64,000 bases of DNA from Variovorax sp. Sphag1AA (GTDB lineage: Bacteria > Pseudomonadota > Gammaproteobacteria > Burkholderiales > Burkholderiaceae_C). Shown in pieces: positions 46,353 to 54,448 of the stretch. The notes below the pieces were generated by a model. That model saw nothing but the letters and a program-made list of their open reading frames with translations. It did not search any database and was not told where the DNA came from. The position numbers were made by a program, and so were the translations under genes. The stretch's first letter is position 1. Each line of letters starts with the position of its first letter. The stretch spans positions 310,001 to 374,000 of the forward strand of contig NZ_JACHYC010000006.1 of the NCBI RefSeq assembly GCF_014192575.1, in the 5' to 3' direction.

Positions 46353-46387
46353 GTCACAGATTGTGACTTTCGAGTGATTGCCACTCG
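46353..46387. promoter_or_regulatory. Two adjacent dyads upstream of the fimT operon
   Basis: GTCACA-GAT-TGTGAC (46353-46367) and CGAGTG-N5-CACTCG (46371-46387) are both perfect 6-bp inverted repeats, 3 bases apart. They lie in the 164-base gap between moaC and fimT. No T-run follows on either strand, so protein binding is more likely than termination. Confidence 0.5.
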
Positions 46388-46453
46388 TCGTGCGCGATTC
46401 GCCGTCCGTCGGAAGCGGCGTCTACTGCGTGGATCCGATCTAACCCAACCCGT

Positions 46454-46936
46454 CTACGTTACCGCCACCCAACTCCCCGACCTCCCCCCATGCTTCTCCA
46501 GCACGCGAACGTCGGTCATCGTCATCCCCCGGTCCACCGCCTTGCACATGTCGTAGACGGTCAATAGCGCCACCTGAACCGCGGTCAGCGCCTCCATCTC
46601 CACCCCAGTCGGCCCAACCGTTTCGACGGTCGCCGTGCAGATAACCTCCGGTACGGGTCTGTCAGACAGAACAAAGTCGACCGCCACCCGGGTCAGCGCC
46701 AGCGGATGGCACAGCGGGATCAGATCACTGGTTTTCTTGGCCGCCTGGATCCCGGCGATCCGGGCGACGCCGAGCACATCGCCCTTTTTCGCGGTACCGG
46801 ACTCGATGAGCGCCAGCGTCGAGGCCTGCATCTCGATGCGTCCCGTAGCCACTGCCACCCGGTGCGTCGCCGGCTTGGCAGCGACGTCGACCATGTGGGC
46901 CCGGCCCTGGGCATCGAAATGGGTGAGTGTGCTCAT
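46454..46936 (-). CDS. moaC: Cyclic pyranopterin monophosphate synthase MoaC
   Basis: Molybdenum cofactor biosynthesis enzyme of 160 residues that forms cyclic pyranopterin monophosphate. Family motifs are complete: 'HMVDVAAKPATHRVAVA', 'KTSDLIPLCHPLALT', 'VETVGPTGVEMEALTAV' and 'YDMCKAVDRGM' with the catalytic Lys/Asp. No other moa genes are adjacent. It is divergent from the M48 protease gene, 63 bases away. Confidence 0.97.
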   Translation of the reverse strand: MSTLTHFDAQGRAHMVDVAAKPATHRVAVATGRIEMQASTLALIESGTAKKGDVLGVARIAGIQAAKKTSDLIPLCHPLALTRVAVDFVLSDRPVPEVICTATVETVGPTGVEMEALTAVQVALLTVYDMCKAVDRGMTMTDVRVLEKHGGRSGSWVAVT

Positions 46937-46999
46937 TGTGAACGTTCCGCTGACTGCCGCATCATACGAGTCCGAGACGACGACGAACGCCGCGCTTTG

Positions 47000-48571
47000 A
47001 TGACTTCAGCCTCTGAATCCCCCTCTAGCCAGCCGCCTGCTGCCCGTCGCCCATTGCGCACCCTGTGCGCTGCTTTGGCGATCGCCGCGCAGCTGGTGCT
47101 CCCGGTTCCGGCGGCGGCGCAGTTGCCCAGCATGGGTGACGGCGAGATGACCGCCGCGGCCGAACGCCACCTCGGCGATGAGATCGCCCGCGAGCTCTAC
47201 CGCGATCCGGACTACATCGACGACCCGGTGCTGCTCGAATACGTGAACGACATCTGGCAGAAGCTACTGGCCGCCGCTCGGGTGCGTGGCGAGCTCACGC
47301 CGGAACTGGATGAGCGGTTTGCCTGGACGATTCTTCTGGGGCGAGATCGCAACATCAACGCGTTCGCGTTGCCAGGTGGCTATCTCGGCGTCAATCTGGG
47401 GCTGATCGCGGTGGTTGGCAGTCGTGACGAACTCGCCACGGTGCTCGGGCACGAAATGTCGCACGTCACGCAGCGCCACATTGCGCGGATGATGACCTCG
47501 CAGAACAAGCAGCTGCCTTTGATGCTCGCGGGCATGATTCTCGGCGTGATCGCGGCGAGCAAGAGCCGTCAACCCGACGCCGGCCAGGCCGTGATGATGG
47601 GCAGCCAGGCGGCCTTCATGAACAACCAGCTGAGTTTCTCGCGCGACATGGAGCGCGAGGCCGATCGCATCGGCTTCGGCGTCATGACGCAGGCAGGCTA
47701 TGCCCCGCAGGGTGCGGCATCGATGTTCGAAAAGCTCCAGTACGCGTCGCGTCTCAACGACAACGGCTCGTACCCCTACCTGCGCAGCCACCCGCTGACT
47801 GGCGAGCGGATCGCGGACATGCAGGCGCGCTTCCAGATGCAGCCCGGCACAAAGACGCCCGTGCCTTTGCTCATGGACCACTCGATGATCACCGCCCGTG
47901 CGCGCGTCCTGACCCGTCCGGGTGTCGATGTCCTGCGCCAGTGGGTCGAGGTGCCTTCCAGTGGCGAGTTCGCCCGGAGCTCGCCCGCCCAGCAGGCCGG
48001 CGCTCTCTACGCTGCGGCGCTGTCGGCGAGCGAACTGCGTGATTTCAAGTCGGCTCGTGCCCTGACGCAGCAATTGCAGTCCCGCACTGCCGGTGATCCG
48101 TCGGCCACAAGGCTGGCCCGCCTGCTCTCGGCGGAGATCGAGCTCGCGGCCGGCGCCGCGCCCGCCGCCGGAGCACTGCTCAATCCCAAGGCCAAGGACC
48201 GTCCGGAAATGCTGCTCTCCGCCCAGGCTGCCGCCGCGACGCGCAACCCGGCGCCGATGGTTCAGCCGCTACGCGATTGGGTGGCGACGCATCCGCGCGA
48301 TGCCTTGGCGTGGCGGACCCTGGCGAGCCTCTATGGCGCAGAGAACGAAACCGTCCGCGCAATCCGCGCCGACGCCGAAGCCAATGTCGCGACCTTGGAC
48401 TACCCGGCGGCGAGAGACCGCCTCAAGGCGGCGCAAGATCTGATCCGAGCCAATGCGCGAACGCCGGGAAGCACCGTGGACAACTATGAAGCGTCGATCA
48501 TCGACACGCGCGCACGCGCGGTCGATGCGCTCGTCAAGGAGCAGGCCGCGGAGATGCGCAACAACAGGTGA
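47000..48571 (+). CDS. Periplasmic M48 metalloprotease with TPR region (BepA-like)
   Basis: Exported zinc protease of 523 residues resembling BepA (YfgC), which assists outer-membrane protein assembly and degrades misfolded LptD. A signal peptide ends 'LPVPAAAQ'. The zinc motif 'VLGHEMSHVTQRH' (HExxH) and the third-ligand Glu in 'EREADRIGF' are present, as is the 'SHPLTGERIADM' loop. The C-terminal half (~residues 310-520) is helical, with TPR-like alanine/leucine periodicity. It is a single-gene unit. Confidence 0.9.
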   Translation: MTSASESPSSQPPAARRPLRTLCAALAIAAQLVLPVPAAAQLPSMGDGEMTAAAERHLGDEIARELYRDPDYIDDPVLLEYVNDIWQKLLAAARVRGELTPELDERFAWTILLGRDRNINAFALPGGYLGVNLGLIAVVGSRDELATVLGHEMSHVTQRHIARMMTSQNKQLPLMLAGMILGVIAASKSRQPDAGQAVMMGSQAAFMNNQLSFSRDMEREADRIGFGVMTQAGYAPQGAASMFEKLQYASRLNDNGSYPYLRSHPLTGERIADMQARFQMQPGTKTPVPLLMDHSMITARARVLTRPGVDVLRQWVEVPSSGEFARSSPAQQAGALYAAALSASELRDFKSARALTQQLQSRTAGDPSATRLARLLSAEIELAAGAAPAAGALLNPKAKDRPEMLLSAQAAAATRNPAPMVQPLRDWVATHPRDALAWRTLASLYGAENETVRAIRADAEANVATLDYPAARDRLKAAQDLIRANARTPGSTVDNYEASIIDTRARAVDALVKEQAAEMRNNR

Positions 48572-48577
48572 CCGCGG

Positions 48578-48931
48578 TCAGTGCTTGGCGAATAGGCCGC
48601 CCAGCGCCGATTCAATGATCAGCCCCAGGATCGAATAAAGCAGCGACCCGATCAGCGCGGCGACGAAGCCGTCGACGTGAAAGCCCGACAGCAGCCCTGA
48701 GGCAGCCCAGAAGAGCAGCGCGTTGATCACGAACAGGAACAGCCCCAGCGTGACGATGGTGACCGGCAGGGTCAGCACCACCAGCACCGGGCGCATGAAC
48801 ATGTTGAGAAAGCCGATGACCGCGGCAGCCAGCAGCGCCGAGGTGTAAGTCGTGACCTGCACCCCGCTGTAGACGTACGCGACTGCGAGCAGCGCAAGCG
48901 CGCTCAACAGCCACTTGATGAGAAGACGCAT
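48578..48931 (-). CDS. Phage holin family 4-like small membrane protein
   Basis: A 117-residue protein with four hydrophobic helices ('LLIKWLLSALALLAVAYVYSG', 'LLAAAVIGFLNMFMRPVLVVL', 'IVTLGLFLFVINALLFWAASG', 'ALIGSLLYSILGLIIESALG'). The 'NMFMRPVLVVLTLPVTIVTLGLF' region is the signature of the COG1950 family, found in most bacteria; the phage holin name is historical and there is no phage context. Function unknown. It follows the 154-residue gene on the same strand after 15 bases. Confidence 0.85.
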   Translation of the reverse strand: MRLLIKWLLSALALLAVAYVYSGVQVTTYTSALLAAAVIGFLNMFMRPVLVVLTLPVTIVTLGLFLFVINALLFWAASGLLSGFHVDGFVAALIGSLLYSILGLIIESALGGLFAKH

Positions 48932-48946
48932 CCGGCGGGTGCGCCC

Positions 48947-49411
48947 TTACTCGGACATCTCGTTGGCCAGCAGCAGCAGCGCCCCCATGCCGACGACTGC
49001 GCCCGGAAGTGCCCAGCTCGATTGCCCGGGTGGCGCCACGTCCGGGGCCACCGGTTCGAGGTCGACGCCCACCTTCGGTCGGCGCGCATCGATCACCTGC
49101 GCCGCACCATGCTCGAGCTTCAGCCGCTTGGTCAGGTCCGTCAGCGGCCCCTTGGCCAGGGTCGGCGTGACCTGGCTTCCCCGTGCTTGAAGCAAGGGCA
49201 GGAGTTGCTCCTGCACCTTCGCGAACCACTTGCCGCGCCAGTTCTCGCGTGCGCTGTGACTGACCCACTTGCTGATTCGATGCGTCATGCGCGGTGCACA
49301 GGCTACGAGCACCCAGTGGCGCACTCCGACATCGGCCTCCGAAGCTGCCATTCGGGCGAGAAACTCGCGCGCATAAGCAGCGTCGTCGACGTAAAGAATG
49401 ACCTTTTCCAT
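48947..49411 (-). CDS. Conserved hypothetical protein with C-terminal membrane segment
   Basis: A 154-residue protein starting 'MEKVILYVDDAAYAREFLARM' and containing 'HWVLVACAPRMTHRISKWVSH'. The fold looks alpha/beta, vaguely like universal stress proteins, but no family motif is certain. The C-terminus ends in a hydrophobic stretch ('WALPGAVVGMGALLLLANE') that may anchor it. AAGGAG lies 7 bases upstream of the ATG. Similar proteins occur in Comamonadaceae (recollection). It probably forms an operon with the holin-like gene. Confidence 0.7.
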   Translation of the reverse strand: MEKVILYVDDAAYAREFLARMAASEADVGVRHWVLVACAPRMTHRISKWVSHSARENWRGKWFAKVQEQLLPLLQARGSQVTPTLAKGPLTDLTKRLKLEHGAAQVIDARRPKVGVDLEPVAPDVAPPGQSSWALPGAVVGMGALLLLANEMSE

Positions 49412-49469
49412 GAGTGCTCCTTCTTTCGTTGGTTGGAGTGGCAGTGACATTGGATTCATAGCGCGCAAA

Positions 49470-50207
49470 TCAGGCGGTGACGGTTTCGCCCGGCTTGGGG
49501 CGGCGGGCGGCCATCCACTTGCCGATCGCGAGCACCACCAGCGCGCCGATGACACCTGCGGCATAGCGGACCACGTCGCTTTGCGGCAACTTCGGCACCC
49601 AGGTCCATTCGGCAGCATTGGCGATGGCAGGGTCCGACACGGCCATCGTGCCGGCGATCCAGCCCAGCAACATGCCGCCGAGCGTGATGATGATCGGGAA
49701 ACGGTCCATCAACTTGATGACCAGCTGACTGCCCCAGACGATGATCGGGATGCTCACGAGCAGGCCGAAGATCACCAGCGGCATCTGATGGCCCTCGCCA
49801 GCGCCTTGCGCGGCGCCGGCGATCGCGATCACGTTGTCCACGCTCATCACGAGGTCCGCCACGATCACGGTCTTGACCGCGGCCCAGAGCTTGTCGCTCG
49901 CGGCGATGTCGCCATGGGCATCGTCGTGTTCAGGGGCGAGGAGCTTGACGCCGATCCACACCAGCAGCAGTGCGCCGGCGAGCTTCAGGAACGGAATGGC
50001 CAGCAGCGTAAGCGCGAAGAAGATCAGGATGACGCGCAGAAGAATCGCGCCTGCGGTGCCCCAGAGAATGCCCTTCGTGCGTTGCGCTGGCGGCAGCTTG
50101 CGGCAGGCAAGCGCGATCACGACGGCGTTGTCGCCACCGAGCAGGATGTCGATCATGATGATCTGGCCGACCGCGACCCAAAACTCGGGGGTCAGAAACT
50201 GTTCCAT
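49470..50207 (-). CDS. TerC-family integral membrane protein, copy 2 (riboswitch-controlled)
   Basis: A 245-residue membrane protein with about seven helices. The 'IDILLGGDNAVVIALACRKLP' and 'LVMSVDNVIAIAGAAQ' motifs hold the acidic residues of the TerC/Alx family. Members under manganese riboswitch control are linked to manganese export or supply to exported enzymes. The ATG at 50207 follows a 114-base expression platform after the yybP-ykoY aptamer. It differs from copy 1 by a longer central loop with His/Asp residues ('EHDDAHGD'). Confidence 0.93.
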   Translation of the reverse strand: MEQFLTPEFWVAVGQIIMIDILLGGDNAVVIALACRKLPPAQRTKGILWGTAGAILLRVILIFFALTLLAIPFLKLAGALLLVWIGVKLLAPEHDDAHGDIAASDKLWAAVKTVIVADLVMSVDNVIAIAGAAQGAGEGHQMPLVIFGLLVSIPIIVWGSQLVIKLMDRFPIIITLGGMLLGWIAGTMAVSDPAIANAAEWTWVPKLPQSDVVRYAAGVIGALVVLAIGKWMAARRPKPGETVTA

Positions 50208-50321
50208 AAAGTCCTCTGTTCGTTTCGATTCCTTCCGTGCGGGTCGGATGAAGCGGTCGGATGAGGACCAATGCCCTCGTGGAACATGCAATCGCTTCGA
50301 TCGAACCTGCACAGGTCAAAT

Positions 50322-50437
50322 CGAAGGTCTTGCTCAGCAGCGTGGGGCTGCCCGACAGGCCGGAAGTGTTGTGCTTCGTATTGACGACCTGGCGATACCC
50401 ACTCCTCGAGAAAGCGGGCGGGAGCTACTCCCCTTCG
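50322..50437 (-). promoter_or_regulatory. yybP-ykoY manganese riboswitch
   Basis: On the minus strand the aptamer shows all conserved blocks: CGAAGGGGAGTAG (complement of 50425-50437), GGTCGTCAATACG, CCGGCCTGT, and AGCAAGACCTTCG closing stem P1 with the 5' CGAAGG. These match the known crystal-structure aptamer in both order and sequence. It precedes the TerC gene by 114 bases. Mn(II) binding is established for this class; whether it turns translation or transcription on here is not shown. A small hairpin (ACCTGTGCAGGT) follows in the expression platform. The rest of the 413-base gap (50438-50620) must hold both divergent promoters. Confidence 0.93.
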
Positions 50438-50620
50438 TGGGCGGGATTAGAGCATCGCAACTGGAGCGTGGCAACTCGACCCGCCGAGCGATTTAAAAGA
50501 AAGATGCTGGAATGCCGCGTGGCTCATGGAGTTGTTGCTACGCATTCGATAGCGCGCAAATCCTTTGCGGTTCGCGGGAAATAGCCGGACTATGATCCCC
50601 GCCTTGCATTTTTCGACCCA

Positions 50621-51091
50621 ATGGCCGCCATTCACATCACCGACATCGAGGCCGCCATCAACTACTGGCGCGACCGGAAGCCTTCGCCCGACGGCATCAC
50701 CTTGGCACCCGAGCTGCGAGCGCTGGCCGAGGTCTATGCGCTGATGATTTTTCATCACGAAGACGAGGTCGACGAAGTCGGCTTCCCTGCCAAAGCCTGG
50801 GACGCCTGGCTCACCTGGTACCAGACGACGCCAGACACCCCCTGCATCGCGATCTGCTCCACCAGCCAGGGCGACGATGAATGCAAGGGCTGCGGGCGCA
50901 GCTTCGATGAAGTCCAGCATTGGCCCGCCATGACGCCGGCCGAGAAGCGGTCAACGTGGCGCCGCATCACGATGCAGGACTCGGCCTGGCGCTTCAACCG
51001 GTATGCCGAGCGAGCCCGGGAAGCCGAGCATGTTCGCGCGGAGGACGAAGCCCCCGAATCGCTTCCCGAAAGCGCCAGAAACGCAGGCTGA
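50621..51091 (+). CDS. DUF3717-DUF1289 protein
   Basis: A 156-residue soluble protein with two parts. Residues ~1-65 ('IHITDIEAAINYWRDRKPSPDG') match the small DUF3717 type found in Burkholderiales. Residues ~73-120 form a DUF1289 domain, a Cys-rich module ('PCIAICSTSQGDDECKGCGRS') with four cysteines that probably bind zinc or an iron-sulfur cluster, followed by 'WPAMTPAEKRSTWRRI'. The tail is acidic. The next small zinc-ribbon gene follows after 4 bases, so they are likely an operon. Function unknown. Confidence 0.8.
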   Translation: MAAIHITDIEAAINYWRDRKPSPDGITLAPELRALAEVYALMIFHHEDEVDEVGFPAKAWDAWLTWYQTTPDTPCIAICSTSQGDDECKGCGRSFDEVQHWPAMTPAEKRSTWRRITMQDSAWRFNRYAERAREAEHVRAEDEAPESLPESARNAG

Positions 51092-51095
51092 CCCC

Positions 51096-51413
51096 ATGCG
51101 CCGCATCGCGCAAGCCCCCAATCTCGCCATTGCGACGCTGTGGGTGCACGCGCTGCGTGAAGGCGGCGTCGATGCCTCGGTGCAGCGCGAATATCTGGGC
51201 GCAGCGATGGGCCAGTTGCCGCCTGACCAATGCCTGCCGGAAGTCTGGATCGAGGACGACGGGCAGTTCGATCTCGCCGAGCGCCTGCTGGACGAACTGC
51301 GGAACCGACCCCAGCGGCGCTGGCAATGCCAGTGCGGCGAACTCGTCGAAGGTGGCTTCGAGCAATGCTGGCGGTGCGGGGCGATGATGCCGCCGCACCG
51401 CGCATCGACCTAA
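51096..51413 (+). CDS. DUF2007-type protein with zinc ribbon
   Basis: A 105-residue protein. Residues ~5-70 resemble the DUF2007 fold (a PII-C-terminal-like signalling domain: 'IATLWVHALREGGVDASVQREYLG' and 'VWIEDDGQFDLAERLLDEL'). The C-terminus holds 'WQCQCGELVEGGFEQCWRCG', a CxC...CxxC zinc ribbon. The ATG at 51096 follows the upstream stop by 4 bases. Its end abuts the convergent yaeQ stop without a gap. Confidence 0.78.
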   Translation: MRRIAQAPNLAIATLWVHALREGGVDASVQREYLGAAMGQLPPDQCLPEVWIEDDGQFDLAERLLDELRNRPQRRWQCQCGELVEGGFEQCWRCGAMMPPHRAST

Positions 51414-51974
51414 CTACTTGAGCCGTTGCGGCTCGATGTCGATGTTGTGGGTGCCGTCGCCGAGCATCAGCACGCCTTCCTGGATCGTCGCCTGCAACTG
51501 CATCGAGCGCTGTGCCAGTGCTGCCAGCGATTGCGATGCTGCCGTCGGAATGCGGAACACCGACAGGTTCTGAGGCCGCGTCAGCTTGCCTTCGATGCCG
51601 CGCCACCAGATTTCAGCGGCGTGGTTGAAGGCGTAGACGATCACCTCTTCGGACTTGCCACAGGCTTTCACGATCGGCTTGTCTTCCGGCTGGCCGACTT
51701 CGATCCAGAACTTCGTCTCGCCGGTGAAGTCGCGCAGCCAGACATCCGGCTCGTCCGGATTCGACAGCCCGGCGCCGAAGGCCAGCGTGCCGTCGCCGTT
51801 GCAGACGTCCTGCAGCTTGTGCGCATTGAGTGCCAGCGCAGCGAGGCGAATCATCATCCGCTCGTCGGTCTCGCTTGGATGGCGAGCCAGTGTGAGCGCG
51901 TGGTCCGCGTAGTAGCCGTGGTCGATGTCTGCGACGGCGAGGTTCGCCTTGAAGATGGTGGACTTGAGTGCCAT
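51414..51974 (-). CDS. yaeQ: YaeQ family protein
   Basis: A 186-residue protein matching YaeQ throughout ('STIFKANLAVADIDHGYYADHALTLARHPSETDERMMIRL'). The family has a PD-(D/E)XK-like fold with 'DVWL...KFWIEVGQPEDKPIVKA', but no enzymatic activity is proven; suppression of RfaH loss was reported for a relative. The start overlaps the purB stop (TGATG), so it is translated with purB. Confidence 0.92.
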   Translation of the reverse strand: MALKSTIFKANLAVADIDHGYYADHALTLARHPSETDERMMIRLAALALNAHKLQDVCNGDGTLAFGAGLSNPDEPDVWLRDFTGETKFWIEVGQPEDKPIVKACGKSEEVIVYAFNHAAEIWWRGIEGKLTRPQNLSVFRIPTAASQSLAALAQRSMQLQATIQEGVLMLGDGTHNIDIEPQRLK

Positions 51975-53353
51975 CAGGCCCGCCGGGCCAGTTCTGCCGC
52001 CTTGCCGATGTAGCTGGCCGGGGTCATTGCCAGCAGGCGTTCTTTCTCGGTTTCCGGGATTTCGAGCGAACGGATCAGGCCATGCAGCGCCTCAGCGGTC
52101 ACCGTCTTGCCGCGCGTGACTTCCTTGAGCTGCTCATAGGCACCCTGCACGCCGAAGCGGCGCATGACCGTCTGGATGGGCTCCGCGAGCACTTCCCACG
52201 ATGCGTTGAGGTCGTCCGCCAGGGCTTCCTCGTTGAGCTCGAGCTTGCCGAGGCCGGTCGCCAGGCTGGCGTACGCCAGGGTCGCATAGCCGAGCGCCAC
52301 GCCGATGTTGCGCAGCACGGTGCTGTCGGTCAGGTCGCGCTGCCAGCGGCTGATCGGCAGCTTTTCGCTCAGGTGGCGGAGGATCGCATTCGCGAGACCG
52401 AGGTTGCCCTCGGCGTTCTCGAAGTCGATCGGGTTGACCTTGTGGGGCATCGTCGACGAGCCGATCTCGCCCGGCTTCAGGCGCTGCTTGAAGTAGCCGA
52501 GGCTGATGTAGCCCCAGATGTCGCGCGAGAAGTCGACAAGGATGGTGTTGAGGCGCGCGACGGCATCGAAGATCTCGGCCATGTAGTCATGCGGCTCGAT
52601 CTGGATGCTGTAGGGCTGGAAAGTCAGGCCCAAGCCCAGCGGCGCAGGCGTCTCGACGACCTTGCGGCTGAAGGCTTCCCAGTCGAAATCGGGCCAGGCC
52701 GCCATGTGCGCGTTGTAGTTGCCCACGGCACCGTTCATTTTGGCGAGCAGCTTGACCGAAGCGATCTGCTCGCGTGCCTTCGTGAGGCGCACGGCCACGT
52801 TGGCGATTTCCTTGCCCACGGTGGTCGGGCTGGCGGTCTGCCCGTGCGTGCGTGAAAGCATCGACACATCGGCGAACTTGATCGCCATTTCTCGAAGCGT
52901 CGCGATGAGCCCGTCGATCGCCGGCAGCACGACTTTCTCGCGCGCAGCCTGGATCTGCAGGGCGTGGCTGGTGTTGTTGATGTCTTCGCTCGTACAGGCG
53001 AAGTGCACGAACTCGGAGGCGGCAAGCAGCTCCGGACGGGCCTCGAACTTGGATTTGATCCAGTACTCGACCGCTTTCACATCGTGGTTGGTGGTCTTCT
53101 CGATTTGCTTGATCGCGATCGCGTCGGCTTCCGAGAAGTTGGAAACGAGGCCGAGCAGGTATTTGCGGGCGCCGCCGGTGAGGGGCTTGAATTCGGCGAA
53201 ACCGCAGTCGGAAAGGGCGATGAACCATGCCACTTCGACCTGCACTCGCCTGTGCATATAGCCCTGTTCGCTCATCAGCGGACGCAGGGCCGCCAACTTG
53301 GTCGCGTAGCGGCCATCGAGCGGGGAAAGGGCGGAGACAGTGGAGAAACTCAT
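51974..53353 (-). CDS. purB: Adenylosuccinate lyase
   Basis: Purine-biosynthesis enzyme of 459 residues that cleaves adenylosuccinate and SAICAR to fumarate and AMP or AICAR. The superfamily signature 'GSSTMPHKVNPIDFENAEGN' carries the catalytic serine loop; 'SRTHGQTASPTTVGKE' and 'TTNHDVKAVEYW' contribute active-site His residues. Length and N-terminus ('LSPLDGRYATKL') match the E. coli type. It is followed by the overlapping yaeQ gene. Confidence 0.97.
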   Translation of the reverse strand: MSFSTVSALSPLDGRYATKLAALRPLMSEQGYMHRRVQVEVAWFIALSDCGFAEFKPLTGGARKYLLGLVSNFSEADAIAIKQIEKTTNHDVKAVEYWIKSKFEARPELLAASEFVHFACTSEDINNTSHALQIQAAREKVVLPAIDGLIATLREMAIKFADVSMLSRTHGQTASPTTVGKEIANVAVRLTKAREQIASVKLLAKMNGAVGNYNAHMAAWPDFDWEAFSRKVVETPAPLGLGLTFQPYSIQIEPHDYMAEIFDAVARLNTILVDFSRDIWGYISLGYFKQRLKPGEIGSSTMPHKVNPIDFENAEGNLGLANAILRHLSEKLPISRWQRDLTDSTVLRNIGVALGYATLAYASLATGLGKLELNEEALADDLNASWEVLAEPIQTVMRRFGVQGAYEQLKEVTRGKTVTAEALHGLIRSLEIPETEKERLLAMTPASYIGKAAELARRA

Positions 53354-53389
53354 GGGCGAATTTTAGGTCGCGCCATATTTCCGGCAATT

Positions 53390-54448
53390 TCAGTCGACCG
53401 TGGCGTCCCGGAAGAAGGCGATTCGCTCGGCCGTGGCCGGATGCGTCGAGAACGCGAGGCCGATGAAGTCGACATCGTCTTTTTCACCGCTCGGCCGGGT
53501 TTGCCGCCATTGCTCGATGGCTTCGAAGAAGTCCGCCATCGCCCTCGGCGGGATCCCTGCGCTGCGCATCAGGCGCAACGATTCGGCATCTGCTTCGCGT
53601 TCCGCATCACGCGAGTAGCCGAGCGTGGCCAGGAGCACCGGCGCCGAGGTGATGAGGGTGCCGTAGTCGCCGAATGCTGCCGATACGGCCAGTCCGACCG
53701 CGGATACCTGTACCAGTTGCCGCATTGCGTGCCGCAGGCGCACATGGCCGAACTCGTGCCCCAGCACGCCCACGATGGCGTCATCGTTGCCCGGCATCAG
53801 GCGGACGAGTTCATCGGTCAGCACGATCGTGCCGCCCGGTAGTGCCAGCGCGTTTGGTCCCAGCCGCTTGTCGCGGCCGCGCCGGAATTCGAGTTGCCAC
53901 GGCGGCGCATCGTCCGGATGGGCTGCCTGCACCATACGGGCGAACGCATGGCGGATGCGTTCCTGGTCCGCCAAGGGCAGTTCGCTGGGCAGGAGCAGCG
54001 AATCGTCCAGCGACTCCAGCACCTGCGAGCCGATCAACGCATCGACCCGCTGCGGAACCATCGCGGTGATTCCGCGTGCCGCCCACGGCAAGGCCCACTG
54101 GTACATCGCGGCGCCCGCCACGATCACCAATACAAAAGCCACCAGCACGCCGCGCCAGTTTTGCTGCGCTCGCACCACCCAGCTTTCCCGATGACCGAGT
54201 TGTGCGGTCCATGCGTCCCACGCTGGCACATCGATGGCCTGCACGGTGGCGCCGTTGGGGAGCTGCGCGATCCGCCCGCCGTGGCGCGTGCGCTCCGGCC
54301 AGCGGATCTGGCGGGTGGGCACGGCGATCGGCGCGAAGTGTTCCCCGGCCAGGGGCTCGACCGTGAGCACGTCATCTTCCATGCGCAGCCGGGCCGCATG
54401 CGGCCTGCTGCTCTGGCCGTCGAAGAAGCGGACTTCGAGCGTCGTCAC
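53390..54448 (-). CDS. Membrane M48 family metalloprotease
   Basis: A 352-residue zinc protease. An N-terminal ~80-residue beta-rich domain ('LEVRFFDGQSSRPHAARL') precedes one membrane helix ('GVLVAFVLVIVAGAAMYQWAL'). The protease domain has 'LGHEFGHVRLRH' (HExxH), the third-ligand Glu in 'DAEREADAESL' and 'THPATAERIAFF'. Overlap by 4 bases with the upstream DUF898 gene indicates an operon and a joint envelope role. Target unknown. Confidence 0.88.
   Translation of the reverse strand: MTTLEVRFFDGQSSRPHAARLRMEDDVLTVEPLAGEHFAPIAVPTRQIRWPERTRHGGRIAQLPNGATVQAIDVPAWDAWTAQLGHRESWVVRAQQNWRGVLVAFVLVIVAGAAMYQWALPWAARGITAMVPQRVDALIGSQVLESLDDSLLLPSELPLADQERIRHAFARMVQAAHPDDAPPWQLEFRRGRDKRLGPNALALPGGTIVLTDELVRLMPGNDDAIVGVLGHEFGHVRLRHAMRQLVQVSAVGLAVSAAFGDYGTLITSAPVLLATLGYSRDAEREADAESLRLMRSAGIPPRAMADFFEAIEQWRQTRPSGEKDDVDFIGLAFSTHPATAERIAFFRDATVD

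Noticed and set aside
48578..48931. Holin-like gene as evidence of a prophage
   Set aside because: The family is a widespread chromosomal membrane protein, and no other phage genes are present.
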